The notes under the pieces were generated by a model. The model worked only from the letters and a program-made list of their open reading frames with translations. It was not told where the DNA came from and searched no databases. DNA of 64,000 bases from Stenotrophomonas rhizophila (GTDB lineage Bacteria > Pseudomonadota > Gammaproteobacteria > Xanthomonadales > Xanthomonadaceae), in NCBI RefSeq assembly GCF_007667275.1, contig NZ_VDQT01000001.1:682001-746000 (forward strand), written 5' to 3'. The position numbers were made by a program, and so were the translations under genes. Positions 24,655 to 34,509 of the stretch are shown piece after piece. How positions within the stretch are numbered: position 1 is the stretch's first letter; each line of letters opens with the position of its first letter.

Positions 24655-27600
24655 ATGATGTTCCGCTGCCACGCCCTGCCCACCGCCACGACCTCCCCGC
24701 TGCCTGTGCCCGGCGCCGCCCCGTTGACCGCACCCGCGGGATCGATGCCAGACCAGGTCCACAACCGCGCGCAGGCGCTCCCAACGCTGCACGTGCCGCT
24801 GATCGGCGTGCCGCGCGCACGGCTGAGGGAACTGGCCGATGCCCTTATGAACGGGCCGATCGACACCGCGCTGATGCAGGCGCTGCTGGACGGCGGGTGG
24901 ACCGGAACGGGATTGAGCGACGCACTGTCGGAGTGGCTTGCCGCGCAGTGTGCCCTGCCCGCCTGCAGCGACGACGAGGCCACGGCGTGGCGGAGCGTGC
25001 TGCACTACGCGTTGCGACTGCCGCAGGCACAGTGGGAAGTGGAGTGCCTTGCCGAACGCCCACGCCTGCGCGCGGCGACCGCCGAACGCGATCCGCTGCT
25101 GCGCGGCCTGCGCGAGGCGCTTTACCGTCCGGTCGATGTCCCTCCTGCTGCGTGGAAGCAGCGCCTGGAGATGGAGCGCGCGCAGCGGGTCGGGGTGGAT
25201 GCGCGGCAACTGGCGCGCCGGCATCAGGACGCGCGCGTCGCCGGCCAGGACATGCAGGCGCGCCATGCGTCGGTCGCCTCGCAGCTGGCGCAGTTGGCGC
25301 CCGGTGCGTCCGCGCAGACCCTGCAACGCGCGCAGCGATGCATCCGCCAGCACGAGCAACGCGATGCCGGCCTGCTGGATGTGCGCGCCGGGCTGCCGGT
25401 CGTGTTTTCCGGGGCGCAGGATGCGGGCTCGATACGCGCTGCCTACCAGCAGCTCGCCGCACGGCAGCGTGGCGTGGCCGAGCCGCAGCTCGACGTATCG
25501 GCATGCGCGCCTCACCGCATCACAGCACCTTCCCCGCTGGCCACCGCGCTGCTGGAGGTGGCCCACCAGGCCAGCGTGGACACCTCGACGACGGTGCAGC
25601 CATTGGGCCGTTACGACAGCGCCGCGCGCGTCCTGGTGACGCTGCTCAGCGTTCCGTGGCAGGTGCCGCAGTTGGTGAAGGCCGGTTTTGATATCGGATT
25701 CGCCGCTGCAAACGGCGCCGCGCTGCTGGGCAGCAAGGCCCTGCCGCGCCCCGAAGCGGTGGCCAATGCCGCGCATCCCCATGCCATGGGCGATGCGTGG
25801 ATGGGTGCTATCGTGGCACTTGCCTGTACGCCGGTCGTCGGCGAGCCCCCGCTGGAGGCAAGCAACGATGTCCTGCTTGGCCGCCAGCGTCCGGGCAACG
25901 CGGTGGCCGTGCCGGGTCAGTGCTGGGAGGAGCGGCGCGTGGTGCCCGGCATGCTGCGCGAACGTGCGGCGGCGATGGGCACATTCCTGGCGAGCCAGGT
26001 TCCCGGGCCGGACGGCGCCACCACGGATAATGCCCTGCGCACGTTCATGCCCGACAACACCCCGCCGCTGCCCGCAGGCGCAACGTGGACGCACCCTCCG
26101 GCGCTGCCACGCGCGGACGCCGGCGCGCTTACCGACTTCGGCATGCGCGACCGCAGTGACTCCACCCCGCCTGCGCTGTTCACCGGTGCCGCCGCGCAGG
26201 ACATGATCCCAGGGCAGGGTCGGCTGCCATTGGCAGTACTGGCACCGCTTGTGGATCGCCTGGCACCCGGCGATTGGTGGGACACGCTGGACTGGCAGGT
26301 GCCGCGCACCCTCACCGGTCTGTACTCGGCGATCACCGACGCCTTCGCGCAGGCTGGACTCGACCTGCAACACCGCGCGCCGGATCCCGACGCGTTGGCG
26401 GCCTTCTTCGAGTCCGCACCGCTGCAGGCGTGGTACGCCACGCTGCAGCGCCTGCCGATGTTGCCCGAAGGTGCGCGGCGCAGCCTGGCCGACGGTGGCG
26501 ATACGGCACGCGCTTATGCGTTCGCGCGCATGCTGGAGTTGTTGACCCATGTCCCGCATGCCACGGGCGAGCGCCGCGCGATGCATGGCCTGGCCCGCAT
26601 CGGCCGCGCGGCAACGGCGTATGTGCAGGCGCAGGACGCCACCACCGCTGCCGCGGCGCATGCGCATTTCGATGCGTTGGCGTGGGACACCGATACGGTC
26701 AGCGGCCGCTTGGCAACGCCAATGACCCACGCGCAGCTGGATGCCCACCGTGCGCGCATGCATCGGACCTACGGCAGGCCGCTGCCGCATGGCGCCAGCG
26801 TCGGCGAGATGCGCGCCTGGCTGGTGGAAGCGCAACCCGCGCTGCTGGATGCCAGTGGATTCGACCGGCTCGACAGCGCCGACACGCTGCTGGCCGACCT
26901 GTTGGTTTCGCTGCGCCGGGACCTGGATCCGCTGCGTTTCGGCGCAGGTTGGGACTGGCGCGGGAAGGCACCGACCGCAACCGACTGGCGCGATCACCTG
27001 GAACGAAAGGCCGCCGTGGCAGGCACGCACTGGGTCACGGAACTGGGCGCGCTGTTCCATCGCATCGCCGCATCGTTGGCCCGCTATGAAGACCTGGAGC
27101 CACCGCCACAGTCGCTGATCGATCCCCGCCGCAACGACCTGCGCGTACTGACCGGCGCACTGATCGCACCGGTGCTGCATCTGTATGCGGGCGTTGACGT
27201 GCCGATGGCACAGGCCGATCCGTGGTATCGACGGGCCTACCCGGCGTTCTCCGGGTTCTTCGCCTGGACCGGTGGCGCCCGCGCGTCCAGCGCCCTCGCG
27301 CGCCTGGAGGCGCTGGACCTGGCGCACACACCCGAACGACTCCGCCCCCTGCTGCTACCGATGACCGTGACCCTGCCCTTGCCGGCTGCCGTGCTGCAGC
27401 ACCTGCTCGGTCGCGACCGGATCGCGGACGACCCGCAGCAGCAGGCGCGCGACCTGCTGCGCCTGCAACGCGGGCGCGAGAGCCTTCAGCTGGTGGCGCA
27501 GGCCGTGGAGATCGCGGTGGACAATGTCACCCCCGAGCTGGTCCACGGCTTCTTCCGGCAGCTGGCAGCGGCGCCAGGGGCGGACGCGCTGGGCGCCTGG

Positions 27601-30600
27601 CGCGACCGCTTCCAGCGCGGATCGATCTGGCAGCTGACGCCGGACGAATGGCTCACCCTGCTGCCGGACAGCGCGCTGGCGGCGCTGTGGCGCGCGCCGG
27701 GCATGCGCAGCAATCGCGAGGGCGTGGTCCACGCGGTAAAGCATGCCATCGACATCACCGCGGACGCGCGGCCCTCCGTGCCGATGCCCACGCTGTGGAC
27801 CCGGATCATGGACGCGCCACAGGCGCTGGACCTGTGGTGCGCCAGTGACGATGCGCAGCAGCTCGTCTGGCAGCGCCTGCTCGGCTCGGTGGCCGGGCGC
27901 AGCGCGGGATCACGCTTGGACCGCGAGGCGCCATTGTCGCCCAGCACCTGCGCCGCCCTGCTCGACGCGTCGGCCGAAGCGCAGCTGGCGGTTCCCGGCG
28001 CAGGCTGGGACGTGCCGAGCGATCCGGCGGTCGACGGTGCACCCGCGTTGTCGCTGGCGATCGAGCTGCGCGCGCGCCATCCCGCGCTGACCGTCGATGA
28101 AGCCCTGGCGTTCGGTGCAGCGTTGCTGCCGCCTGCGTTACGCGCCGCGCCGGCGTGGCGTGCACCGCTTACGTTCCCCGTGCTGCCCCAGCGCATCGCA
28201 TCAGATGCAGGGGCGCACAACCCTGAGGATGCGGCTCTGCCCGAAGTCGCGCTGCGAGCGGTTCCGGATCGCCCGCAGGCCGCCGGGTCGCATGCCGTAG
28301 AACTGCCGCCACTGGATGACCTGCTCGAGCAGTTTGGTCTCTCCCTGCTGCACCCCGATGAGCACGAAGGCAGCGATGCCGGGCCGCTGGCTGCCCCCGA
28401 TGCCTGGGCGCTGATGTCACGCACGCGCCAGTTCGCGGAGGTGTGCCGGCCGCTTCTGGCCGAGGCGGGCTGGCTGGGCGGCGCCGGTGAACCGGAGGTC
28501 TCGATGCGCGGCGCGCAAGCGCTGCTCGCGCAGCGGATGCTGGAGCGCTACGTCGGCATTGAGCGGATCGACGCACTGCGCGAACGCTTCGCCGCGCCCG
28601 GGGTGGTGGACGTGCCGATCATCCAACTGGCGCACGAACTGCGCGCCAGCATCCTCGACACCACTGGCGACGCTTCGCCTGCGGCACTCGAGGTGATGTA
28701 CTGGCTGCTGACCAGCGAGCTGGACCAGCCGGCATTGCAGGTGGAGGGCGTGCCCGACTGGCTCACGTATGGCCGCTCATTGCAGAGCGTCGCGCTGCGA
28801 CACGGCGCGATCCTGCTGGACGCCATGCAGCCCGGTGCCTGCAGCCGCGTGGGATTCGATGCGGTCTGTGCGCTGCCCGCGCAGTTGGCGCAGCCCGCAC
28901 CCACGCCCGGCGGCAACGACGACCTGCATGCGGCGTGGGCGCGTGCGCTGGTGCCGGCAGCGCTGGCGTATGCCACCGCGCAGGGTGGCGTGGGCAACCT
29001 GACCCGGTTCGATGCGGCGAGCGGACAGCAGCTGGCCGATGCGCTGGACCTGCTGAAGGCCGACCAGGATGCGCACGCGCAGCACGTGCGGCAACTGGCC
29101 AGCCCGTCGCCGCGGCGCATGGACATCGCCGGTCAGACCCTGCGCGAGGCCGGCGTGGACGTGGCGCTGTGGTCGCAGCGACCGGCCGACATCGGCGAGC
29201 CCTGTCTGGCGCGCCACGGCATCGTGCCTTCGCGCCTGATCGCCTTCGAGCAGCACCTGTATGCCCTGGCCAAACCAGATGCGGTCGGCGCTGGCGAGGC
29301 CGACGACCCGCGCCAGCGCGCCTTGATCACCAACGACGATACCCTGCAGGCGCTGGTGGTAGCCGACGCCTGGGTGTCGACCCGTGGGCCCACCACCGCG
29401 CGTCGTTTCGACAGCGCCTACGAGGTCTGGAAGCAGACGGTGGAAGACGGACTGGCGGGTCTGATCGGCACGGCACTCGATGGCCTGCCGGCTGTCGACC
29501 GGCGGCTGATCGAAACCGCCGGCTGCACCTCCCTGCGCGTGCGGTGCGATGACCGCTCCGCCGTTCAGGGCTTCCTGCTGCGCTGCACGCCAACAGCCGC
29601 CGGCGCCCAGGACGTGTACTTCGAGATCGTTCCGCAGGCCGGGGTGGCGCGGCGGGTGTGGAAGGACCGCGCCCTGGGCGATCTTGTCGACTTCGAAGGC
29701 CTGGTCAGCGGTGCGGTACAGCGACACCGCGATGGCAATCAGCTCGCGCCACTGTCCGGGCTCATCGTGACGCCGTGCAGCGGGACGGTGTCCGGTCATG
29801 GCGACCAGACGGTCGTGCGGCTTGCCAAGGCTGCGGCGGCGGATCTATGGCAGGCACGCTTCGAGCAGGCGCGTGCTGACGAGCTGGCCCACCTGACCGG
29901 GCTGGAAGAGCTGCACCAGCGCGAACTGCATCAGCTCAATACCGTCGCCGAATTCCTGGTCCCCCTGTACGAATGCATCGAGGACCTTGAGGCGGGTGAA
30001 CGGTCGGTGGGCACCTTCCTCCGCTGCGGGATGGATGCCGCGTCCATCGGCGCGCCATCCATCGGCTTCCTGGCCAGCACCGTGGATGTCGTAACCACTG
30101 CCGGCGAACGCAGCATCCAGTCGATTGCCGCCGAAGCCGGGAGCGCGTTGCAGGCACTCGGCACATCGCTGGTGATGGCCGGCGGTGCGGGCACCCTGCG
30201 CGACATGGCCAAGGGCGGTCTGTGGGCCGGCAGCCATGCCTGGAACACCGCGCTGCAGGGCGCAGGGTGGTTGAAACAGGTGCTGCGCAGCCGTCCGGCG
30301 GTGGAACGCTCGGCGTTGGCGCTGGAGCACGCGATGGCCAGCGGCGGTGTGCCGGCGACGGCCTTGCAGGAACGACGCGTGCTGACGCCCTCGTTGGCCG
30401 AGGCACGGCTGTCCGATGGAAGCACGGTGCTGGCGATGGCCCGTGGCAGCGCGTGGCACCGCTACGACGTTTACAGCGGACAGCCCTACGGGCCCGCGCT
30501 GGAGGCGTTCACGCTGGAACGCGACCTGCCGCCAACGCTTCCCGTCACCCGCAGGGACGACGGGCTGCAGATCGCCATCGGCGATACCCCCGCGCAGTTC

Positions 30601-32328
30601 CTCGACCACGGCCACGATGACTGGGAAGTGGTGATCCGCGACCAGCACTACCGGCTCAACCACGCCGGCGATGCATTCGAACAGGTGGCCACGGCGAAAG
30701 GCCGCGGGCCCGCCGGACAATGGCGCGAGGTGCCGGCGCGCTGCCGGCCACGCCGATCGCTGGAGGCGGTGCCCTGCGTGCTGCAGTCGCGGCTGCGGTT
30801 CACGCCGGACGCGGCGAAGGAACTGGCTGTCGACACCCTGCCGGACCCACGCGCCGACGCCATTGCAGCAGCCACCCGTGAATTCACCCTGGATCTGGCG
30901 CGGATTGATCCGGGCAGCGGTAATCCGCTTCGCCTCGCGGTGCACCAGGGCCGGATCTGTTCATGGACACCGGGCGCCATCGGCGCGCCGCCCAAGCTCG
31001 TTCCGGTGGACGCGGCGCAGTTGGAGGCGCTGCGCCTGCCAGCCCGGGTGACGTATCCGGATACGCTCACCGCAACGGTGGCGAACGAGCCCCGCTTCGG
31101 CCTGAGCGGGTTGCCAACCGACGAACACATGACGCGGCTTCAACACATGCTGCCGGTGGTTGACGTGGGCGCGCTGCTTCCAGAGGTGGCCGACGCCCGC
31201 CGCCTGCGCGCGATCCGGGTGGAATCGCCGTTCCTGCGTGGGCTGTGCATCGAACCCGATGACGGGGTGATCTACCGGGCTGCGCTTCCCGAAGACGATG
31301 GCCGCGATGCCGCGCTGCAGTTCACCCGCATTCATCCCGAGCGCGATGCTGCGGCCCTCAATGCCTACCTGCGTGTGGCCGAAGGCTATCGCATGAATCT
31401 GCTGCGCCCGTACCTGGAGCAGGACCGCGAGAACATCGCGCGCCTGGCCTACAGTTACCTGCGGCCGGGCCTGGACGCAGAGCAGCTGGCGCGCTTCCCC
31501 AGCTACGAGGCCTATGTGGCGTACTTTGCCGCACGCGGCCGCCCGGACGTGCTCAAGCGATACGCGGACAGCGTGCTCACCGGTGCACGCGAACAGCGCG
31601 GTTTCGTGCAGCTCGCACGCCGTCGCATTCCCGACTGGCAGGCGCTTGCCAGCAGCTCCGACGCAGAACGAACCGAAAGCGCCACCATCCTCAATGCCCT
31701 GCTCCCGGCGACCGGCGGCAAGGGCAGCTGGAAGGACCTGGATGCCGCGATGCTGGCCCGTCCCGATGCCGGCAATCAGATCCTGGAGCACCTCAAGGGC
31801 GGCAACTTTGCGTATGTCGAGATCGTGGACCGCGACGGCACGCGCACGATCTACCACGCGATCTCCGGCGGAAAACGCACCCGGGGTGTAAAAGCGAGAG
31901 CGAACGCCATGCTTCCCGACGGCACCCGCATCGTCGACGCGCGCGAGGCGATGCAGGGAGTCGAGCCGCTGCCGACCATCACCAGCCTGCCCGTGCTGCG
32001 CCACGCGGGCGACCTGCGCGAACTGCAGTTCAACCGCGCACTGGATTCGGAGCGGTTGATCCTGAGCCGACTGGGTTCGCACCCGGATGCCGTCCTGTTC
32101 CGGCTGGTATCCGTGCTCGACATGTGCGCCTCGTGCGGCGGGGTCGTCCTGCAGATGGCGCGCAACCAGTTCCCCGGGGCCACCTTCTCGGTGCGGTACC
32201 TGCTGGACTACGGCACGACGGCCGCGTCCATGGCGATGGCGGAACCCGCTGCCGTGGCAGCGCTGGTGCCAGATCCCGACCTGGTGACCTACTTCCAGCA
32301 ATGGCGGCGCGAGCGCGGCATGCCCTGA
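24655..32328 (+). CDS. giant toxin-like protein with C-terminal deaminase-fold domain
   Basis: About 2,557 residues as one uninterrupted frame; codon use looks native. The start is uncertain: ATG pairs at 24655/24658 and 24745 are in frame with only weak ribosome sites, and the frame is open back to 24361. No signal peptide is seen. The first 40 residues are low-complexity (Pro/Ala/Thr). Residues up to about 1,750 are mostly helical. Two hydrophobic stretches (about 1,797-1,815 and 1,834-1,859) could insert in membranes. The last 160 residues show YHAISGGKRTRG, then Asp2464-Ser-Glu2466 and MCASC with Cys2491 and Cys2494, the spacing of a zinc-dependent cytidine-deaminase fold as found at the tips of polymorphic toxins. 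The middle part loosely recalls Pseudomonas 'dermonecrotic toxin-like' giants (DUF6543), at low confidence. Function is inferred: a secreted or delivered nucleotide or nucleic-acid deaminase. Confidence 0.72.
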   Translation: MMFRCHALPTATTSPLPVPGAAPLTAPAGSMPDQVHNRAQALPTLHVPLIGVPRARLRELADALMNGPIDTALMQALLDGGWTGTGLSDALSEWLAAQCALPACSDDEATAWRSVLHYALRLPQAQWEVECLAERPRLRAATAERDPLLRGLREALYRPVDVPPAAWKQRLEMERAQRVGVDARQLARRHQDARVAGQDMQARHASVASQLAQLAPGASAQTLQRAQRCIRQHEQRDAGLLDVRAGLPVVFSGAQDAGSIRAAYQQLAARQRGVAEPQLDVSACAPHRITAPSPLATALLEVAHQASVDTSTTVQPLGRYDSAARVLVTLLSVPWQVPQLVKAGFDIGFAAANGAALLGSKALPRPEAVANAAHPHAMGDAWMGAIVALACTPVVGEPPLEASNDVLLGRQRPGNAVAVPGQCWEERRVVPGMLRERAAAMGTFLASQVPGPDGATTDNALRTFMPDNTPPLPAGATWTHPPALPRADAGALTDFGMRDRSDSTPPALFTGAAAQDMIPGQGRLPLAVLAPLVDRLAPGDWWDTLDWQVPRTLTGLYSAITDAFAQAGLDLQHRAPDPDALAAFFESAPLQAWYATLQRLPMLPEGARRSLADGGDTARAYAFARMLELLTHVPHATGERRAMHGLARIGRAATAYVQAQDATTAAAAHAHFDALAWDTDTVSGRLATPMTHAQLDAHRARMHRTYGRPLPHGASVGEMRAWLVEAQPALLDASGFDRLDSADTLLADLLVSLRRDLDPLRFGAGWDWRGKAPTATDWRDHLERKAAVAGTHWVTELGALFHRIAASLARYEDLEPPPQSLIDPRRNDLRVLTGALIAPVLHLYAGVDVPMAQADPWYRRAYPAFSGFFAWTGGARASSALARLEALDLAHTPERLRPLLLPMTVTLPLPAAVLQHLLGRDRIADDPQQQARDLLRLQRGRESLQLVAQAVEIAVDNVTPELVHGFFRQLAAAPGADALGAWRDRFQRGSIWQLTPDEWLTLLPDSALAALWRAPGMRSNREGVVHAVKHAIDITADARPSVPMPTLWTRIMDAPQALDLWCASDDAQQLVWQRLLGSVAGRSAGSRLDREAPLSPSTCAALLDASAEAQLAVPGAGWDVPSDPAVDGAPALSLAIELRARHPALTVDEALAFGAALLPPALRAAPAWRAPLTFPVLPQRIASDAGAHNPEDAALPEVALRAVPDRPQAAGSHAVELPPLDDLLEQFGLSLLHPDEHEGSDAGPLAAPDAWALMSRTRQFAEVCRPLLAEAGWLGGAGEPEVSMRGAQALLAQRMLERYVGIERIDALRERFAAPGVVDVPIIQLAHELRASILDTTGDASPAALEVMYWLLTSELDQPALQVEGVPDWLTYGRSLQSVALRHGAILLDAMQPGACSRVGFDAVCALPAQLAQPAPTPGGNDDLHAAWARALVPAALAYATAQGGVGNLTRFDAASGQQLADALDLLKADQDAHAQHVRQLASPSPRRMDIAGQTLREAGVDVALWSQRPADIGEPCLARHGIVPSRLIAFEQHLYALAKPDAVGAGEADDPRQRALITNDDTLQALVVADAWVSTRGPTTARRFDSAYEVWKQTVEDGLAGLIGTALDGLPAVDRRLIETAGCTSLRVRCDDRSAVQGFLLRCTPTAAGAQDVYFEIVPQAGVARRVWKDRALGDLVDFEGLVSGAVQRHRDGNQLAPLSGLIVTPCSGTVSGHGDQTVVRLAKAAAADLWQARFEQARADELAHLTGLEELHQRELHQLNTVAEFLVPLYECIEDLEAGERSVGTFLRCGMDAASIGAPSIGFLASTVDVVTTAGERSIQSIAAEAGSALQALGTSLVMAGGAGTLRDMAKGGLWAGSHAWNTALQGAGWLKQVLRSRPAVERSALALEHAMASGGVPATALQERRVLTPSLAEARLSDGSTVLAMARGSAWHRYDVYSGQPYGPALEAFTLERDLPPTLPVTRRDDGLQIAIGDTPAQFLDHGHDDWEVVIRDQHYRLNHAGDAFEQVATAKGRGPAGQWREVPARCRPRRSLEAVPCVLQSRLRFTPDAAKELAVDTLPDPRADAIAAATREFTLDLARIDPGSGNPLRLAVHQGRICSWTPGAIGAPPKLVPVDAAQLEALRLPARVTYPDTLTATVANEPRFGLSGLPTDEHMTRLQHMLPVVDVGALLPEVADARRLRAIRVESPFLRGLCIEPDDGVIYRAALPEDDGRDAALQFTRIHPERDAAALNAYLRVAEGYRMNLLRPYLEQDRENIARLAYSYLRPGLDAEQLARFPSYEAYVAYFAARGRPDVLKRYADSVLTGAREQRGFVQLARRRIPDWQALASSSDAERTESATILNALLPATGGKGSWKDLDAAMLARPDAGNQILEHLKGGNFAYVEIVDRDGTRTIYHAISGGKRTRGVKARANAMLPDGTRIVDAREAMQGVEPLPTITSLPVLRHAGDLRELQFNRALDSERLILSRLGSHPDAVLFRLVSVLDMCASCGGVVLQMARNQFPGATFSVRYLLDYGTTAASMAMAEPAAVAALVPDPDLVTYFQQWRRERGMP

Positions 32329-32423
32329 ACACGCCCTGCGGTTGTACGCGACGCCGCTGCTGGGCCATGCTGGGCCCGGTAGCGGCATCCGCCGCGCCAT
32401 CACGTCCCGCGCCCGAGGTCTGA

Positions 32424-33092
32424 ATGGATTTCCTCAAGCTGCTGCGTTCGCTCGAAGAGTTCCTCTACGAGCTCTGCACCTGGTTCCTGTTCTTCCCGCG
32501 CACGCTGTACCGGGTGATCGTCCACCCCCGGCGCATGGCGCAGTACGTGAACACGGAGCTGACCCAGAAGCTGGAGCGCCAGTTCGACGATGCGATCAGC
32601 CCGCCCATGTTCCTGATGCTGGCGGTGCTGGTGGCGCATGGGGTGGAGCTGCTGATGCACCAGACCGTGGTCGGCACCAACGAGCTGTCGCGCACGGTCA
32701 TGGGCAACGAGGAGAGCCTGCTGCTGTACCGCTCGATCACCTTCGCGATCTGGCCGCTGGTGGCCACGGTGCACCTGCTGCGCCGCAAGCGGGTGCCGAT
32801 GACCCGCGAATCGCTGCGGCGCCCGTTCTTCATGCAGTGCTACCTCACCGCCCCGTTCGCGGTGGCGCTGTCCACCAGCATGGTGTTCGTGCGCCTGCCC
32901 GGCGAGCTTTCCACCACGCTGGGGATCGCGACCGGCCTGCTGTCGGCCGCGTGGTACCTGGTGGTGCAGACCGGCTGGCTGAAGGTCGCGCTGCAGCGCT
33001 CCTGGCTGAACTCGGCGCTGTCGGCGCTGTGGGTGTTCGCGCTCGGGACCGCGATCAACCTGACGGTCGGGATCGTGCTGCTGGGCAGCTGA
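32424..33092 (+). CDS. multi-pass inner membrane protein of unknown function
   Basis: A 222-residue protein with about five membrane helices, for example around residues 62-80 (FLMLAVLVAHGVELLM), 100-118 (LYRSITFAIWPLVATVHLLR), 138-158, 165-185 and 200-221 (WVFALGTAINLTVGIVLLGS). The N-terminal part is amphipathic and lies flat or soluble (LKLLRSLEEFLYELCTWFLF). The layout resembles Yip1-like or permease-like proteins, but no motif settles it. It follows the giant gene by 95 bases on the same strand. A membrane immunity role is possible but not suggested by a cytosolic deaminase target. Confidence 0.75.
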   Translation: MDFLKLLRSLEEFLYELCTWFLFFPRTLYRVIVHPRRMAQYVNTELTQKLERQFDDAISPPMFLMLAVLVAHGVELLMHQTVVGTNELSRTVMGNEESLLLYRSITFAIWPLVATVHLLRRKRVPMTRESLRRPFFMQCYLTAPFAVALSTSMVFVRLPGELSTTLGIATGLLSAAWYLVVQTGWLKVALQRSWLNSALSALWVFALGTAINLTVGIVLLGS

Positions 33093-33187
33093 GCCGCCCG
33101 GCGCCACTGCCGCCAACCTCCGCATAGTCGGGCCCGGGCATTCCATGGCACCCTCTGCAAACGTTTTCATGGAATGGAGGGATTCCC

Positions 33188-34054
33188 ATGCTGTCTGCTT
33201 TCCGTCGTCCGGCCCTGCTGGCCCTGCTAGCGCTGGCGCTGCCGCTCGGCCCGGCCCTGGCCAAGGCGCCCGAGCCGTTGCGGGTGATGTCGTTCAACGT
33301 CCGCACCCCGGTGGACACCGAACCCAACAAGCGCTGGGAGGACCGTCGCGATGCGATGGTGGCGCTGCTGCGTGAGCAGCACCCGGTGGTGTTCGGCACC
33401 CAGGAACTCAAGACCAACCAGGCCGACTATCTGGTGGAGCACCTGCCAGGCTACCGCTGGTTCGGTGAGCCGCGTGGCCCCGGCGACAATGAGGAGCACA
33501 TGGGCGTGTTCTACGACAGCGCCGCGTTGAAGGTGGTCGAATCCGGAAACTTCTGGCTGTCCGACACCCCCGAGGTCGCCGGCAGCATTACCTGGGGCAA
33601 CCTGATGCCGCGCATGGTCACCTGGGCGCTGTTCCAGCGCCAGGCCGATGGCAGGCAGTTCTACCTGTACAACACCCACCTGCCCTACCGCGACGAAGAC
33701 GAGCCGCGCCGCGTCCTCGGCGCCAAGCTGATCGCCAAGCGGCTGGCCGCGCTGCCCAGGGACATCCCGGTGGTGGTCACCGGTGATTTCAACAGCGAAC
33801 CGGGCAGCGGCACCTATGCCGCCTTCACCCAGGCGCTGGGCGATGCACGCAAGCTGGCGAAGAAGGTCGACGGCCCGCGCCTGACCTTCCAGAACTTCAG
33901 CGATACGCCCACCGCCGAGATCGACTGGATCCTGGTGCGCGGCTTCGGCGTGAACCGGTTCCAGACCCTGGACCAGAAGCCCGGCGGCGTGGTGCCGTCG
34001 GACCACTACCCGGTACAGGCTGAACTGACCTTCCCGGAACGCTCGGCCCGGTAA
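33188..34054 (+). CDS. exported endonuclease/exonuclease/phosphatase-family protein
   Basis: A 288-residue protein of the EEP (DNase I-like) fold. The signal peptide is residues 1-25 (PALLALLALALPLGPALAKA). Catalytic landmarks are MSFNVRTPVD (Asn), FGTQELKTNQ (metal-binding Glu), YLYNTHLPYRDEDE (His), VTGDFNSEPGSGTY (Asp and Asn), TAEIDWILV (Asp) and PSDHYPVQAELTF (Asp-His). All key residues are present. The substrate could be a nucleic acid, an inositol phosphate or a sphingolipid; nothing here decides. A 9-bp inverted repeat (33139-33147 / 33168-33176) ends next to its GGAGG ribosome site. Confidence 0.92.
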   Translation: MLSAFRRPALLALLALALPLGPALAKAPEPLRVMSFNVRTPVDTEPNKRWEDRRDAMVALLREQHPVVFGTQELKTNQADYLVEHLPGYRWFGEPRGPGDNEEHMGVFYDSAALKVVESGNFWLSDTPEVAGSITWGNLMPRMVTWALFQRQADGRQFYLYNTHLPYRDEDEPRRVLGAKLIAKRLAALPRDIPVVVTGDFNSEPGSGTYAAFTQALGDARKLAKKVDGPRLTFQNFSDTPTAEIDWILVRGFGVNRFQTLDQKPGGVVPSDHYPVQAELTFPERSAR

Positions 34055-34087
34055 CGGGCCTCGCCTGCCTGCGCAGGCCCGCCGCAT

Positions 34088-34360
34088 TCAACCGCGCGGC
34101 GACCGGCGCAGGCCATCCAGCGCCTGGCACTGGGCCTGGTGCTGTTCGCGCGCCTGGCAGATCCGGGCGCTGATGGCCAGGAACACGCCCACCGCGACCA
34201 CACCGATGCCGAGCAACCCGTCGGGCAGCCGGGCGAAGCCCAGGCTGACCGTCAACGCGGCCACCACCAGCAACACGATCACGCTGGCCGACAGGCCCGC
34301 GTTCGTCGCGACACGCTCTTCCCTGGCCGCACGCGGCGGCTTCCAGCACTTCCGTTGCAT
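34088..34360 (-). CDS. small membrane protein, hypothetical
   Basis: A 90-residue protein from the ATG at 34360, which has GGGAG seven bases upstream. A basic N-terminus is followed by two membrane helices (SASVIVLLVVAALTVSLGFA and LLGIGVVAVGVFLAISARIC) separated by a short loop, and a soluble polar tail rich in Gln. No family is recognised. It stands alone between the convergent EEP-family gene and the efflux operon. The short gap to 34510 contains nothing else. Confidence 0.6.
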   Translation of the reverse strand: MQRKCWKPPRAAREERVATNAGLSASVIVLLVVAALTVSLGFARLPDGLLGIGVVAVGVFLAISARICQAREQHQAQCQALDGLRRSPRG

Positions 34361-34509
34361 TGCTCATCTCCCGGACAGGCGGTGTTTTTAGCACCGCCCC
34401 GGTCCGACCCGGCAGAGGCAAAGCCGTCAGCGCGGGGTTTCCCGGCACGCCATCACGGCCTACCGCTACAAAGCGTGCAGGGGGCGACCCGTGCCGCCCC
34501 CTGCCGGGG

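Noticed and set aside
24550..27327. A 925-codon minus-strand frame opposite the N-terminal part of the giant gene
   Set aside because: Arg/Gln/His-rich antisense composition without family motifs; the plus frame has deaminase motifs and normal codon use.
32424..33092. The 222-residue membrane protein as immunity protein
   Set aside because: Deaminase toxins act in the cytosol, and this looks like an ordinary multi-helix membrane protein; only adjacency supports the idea.
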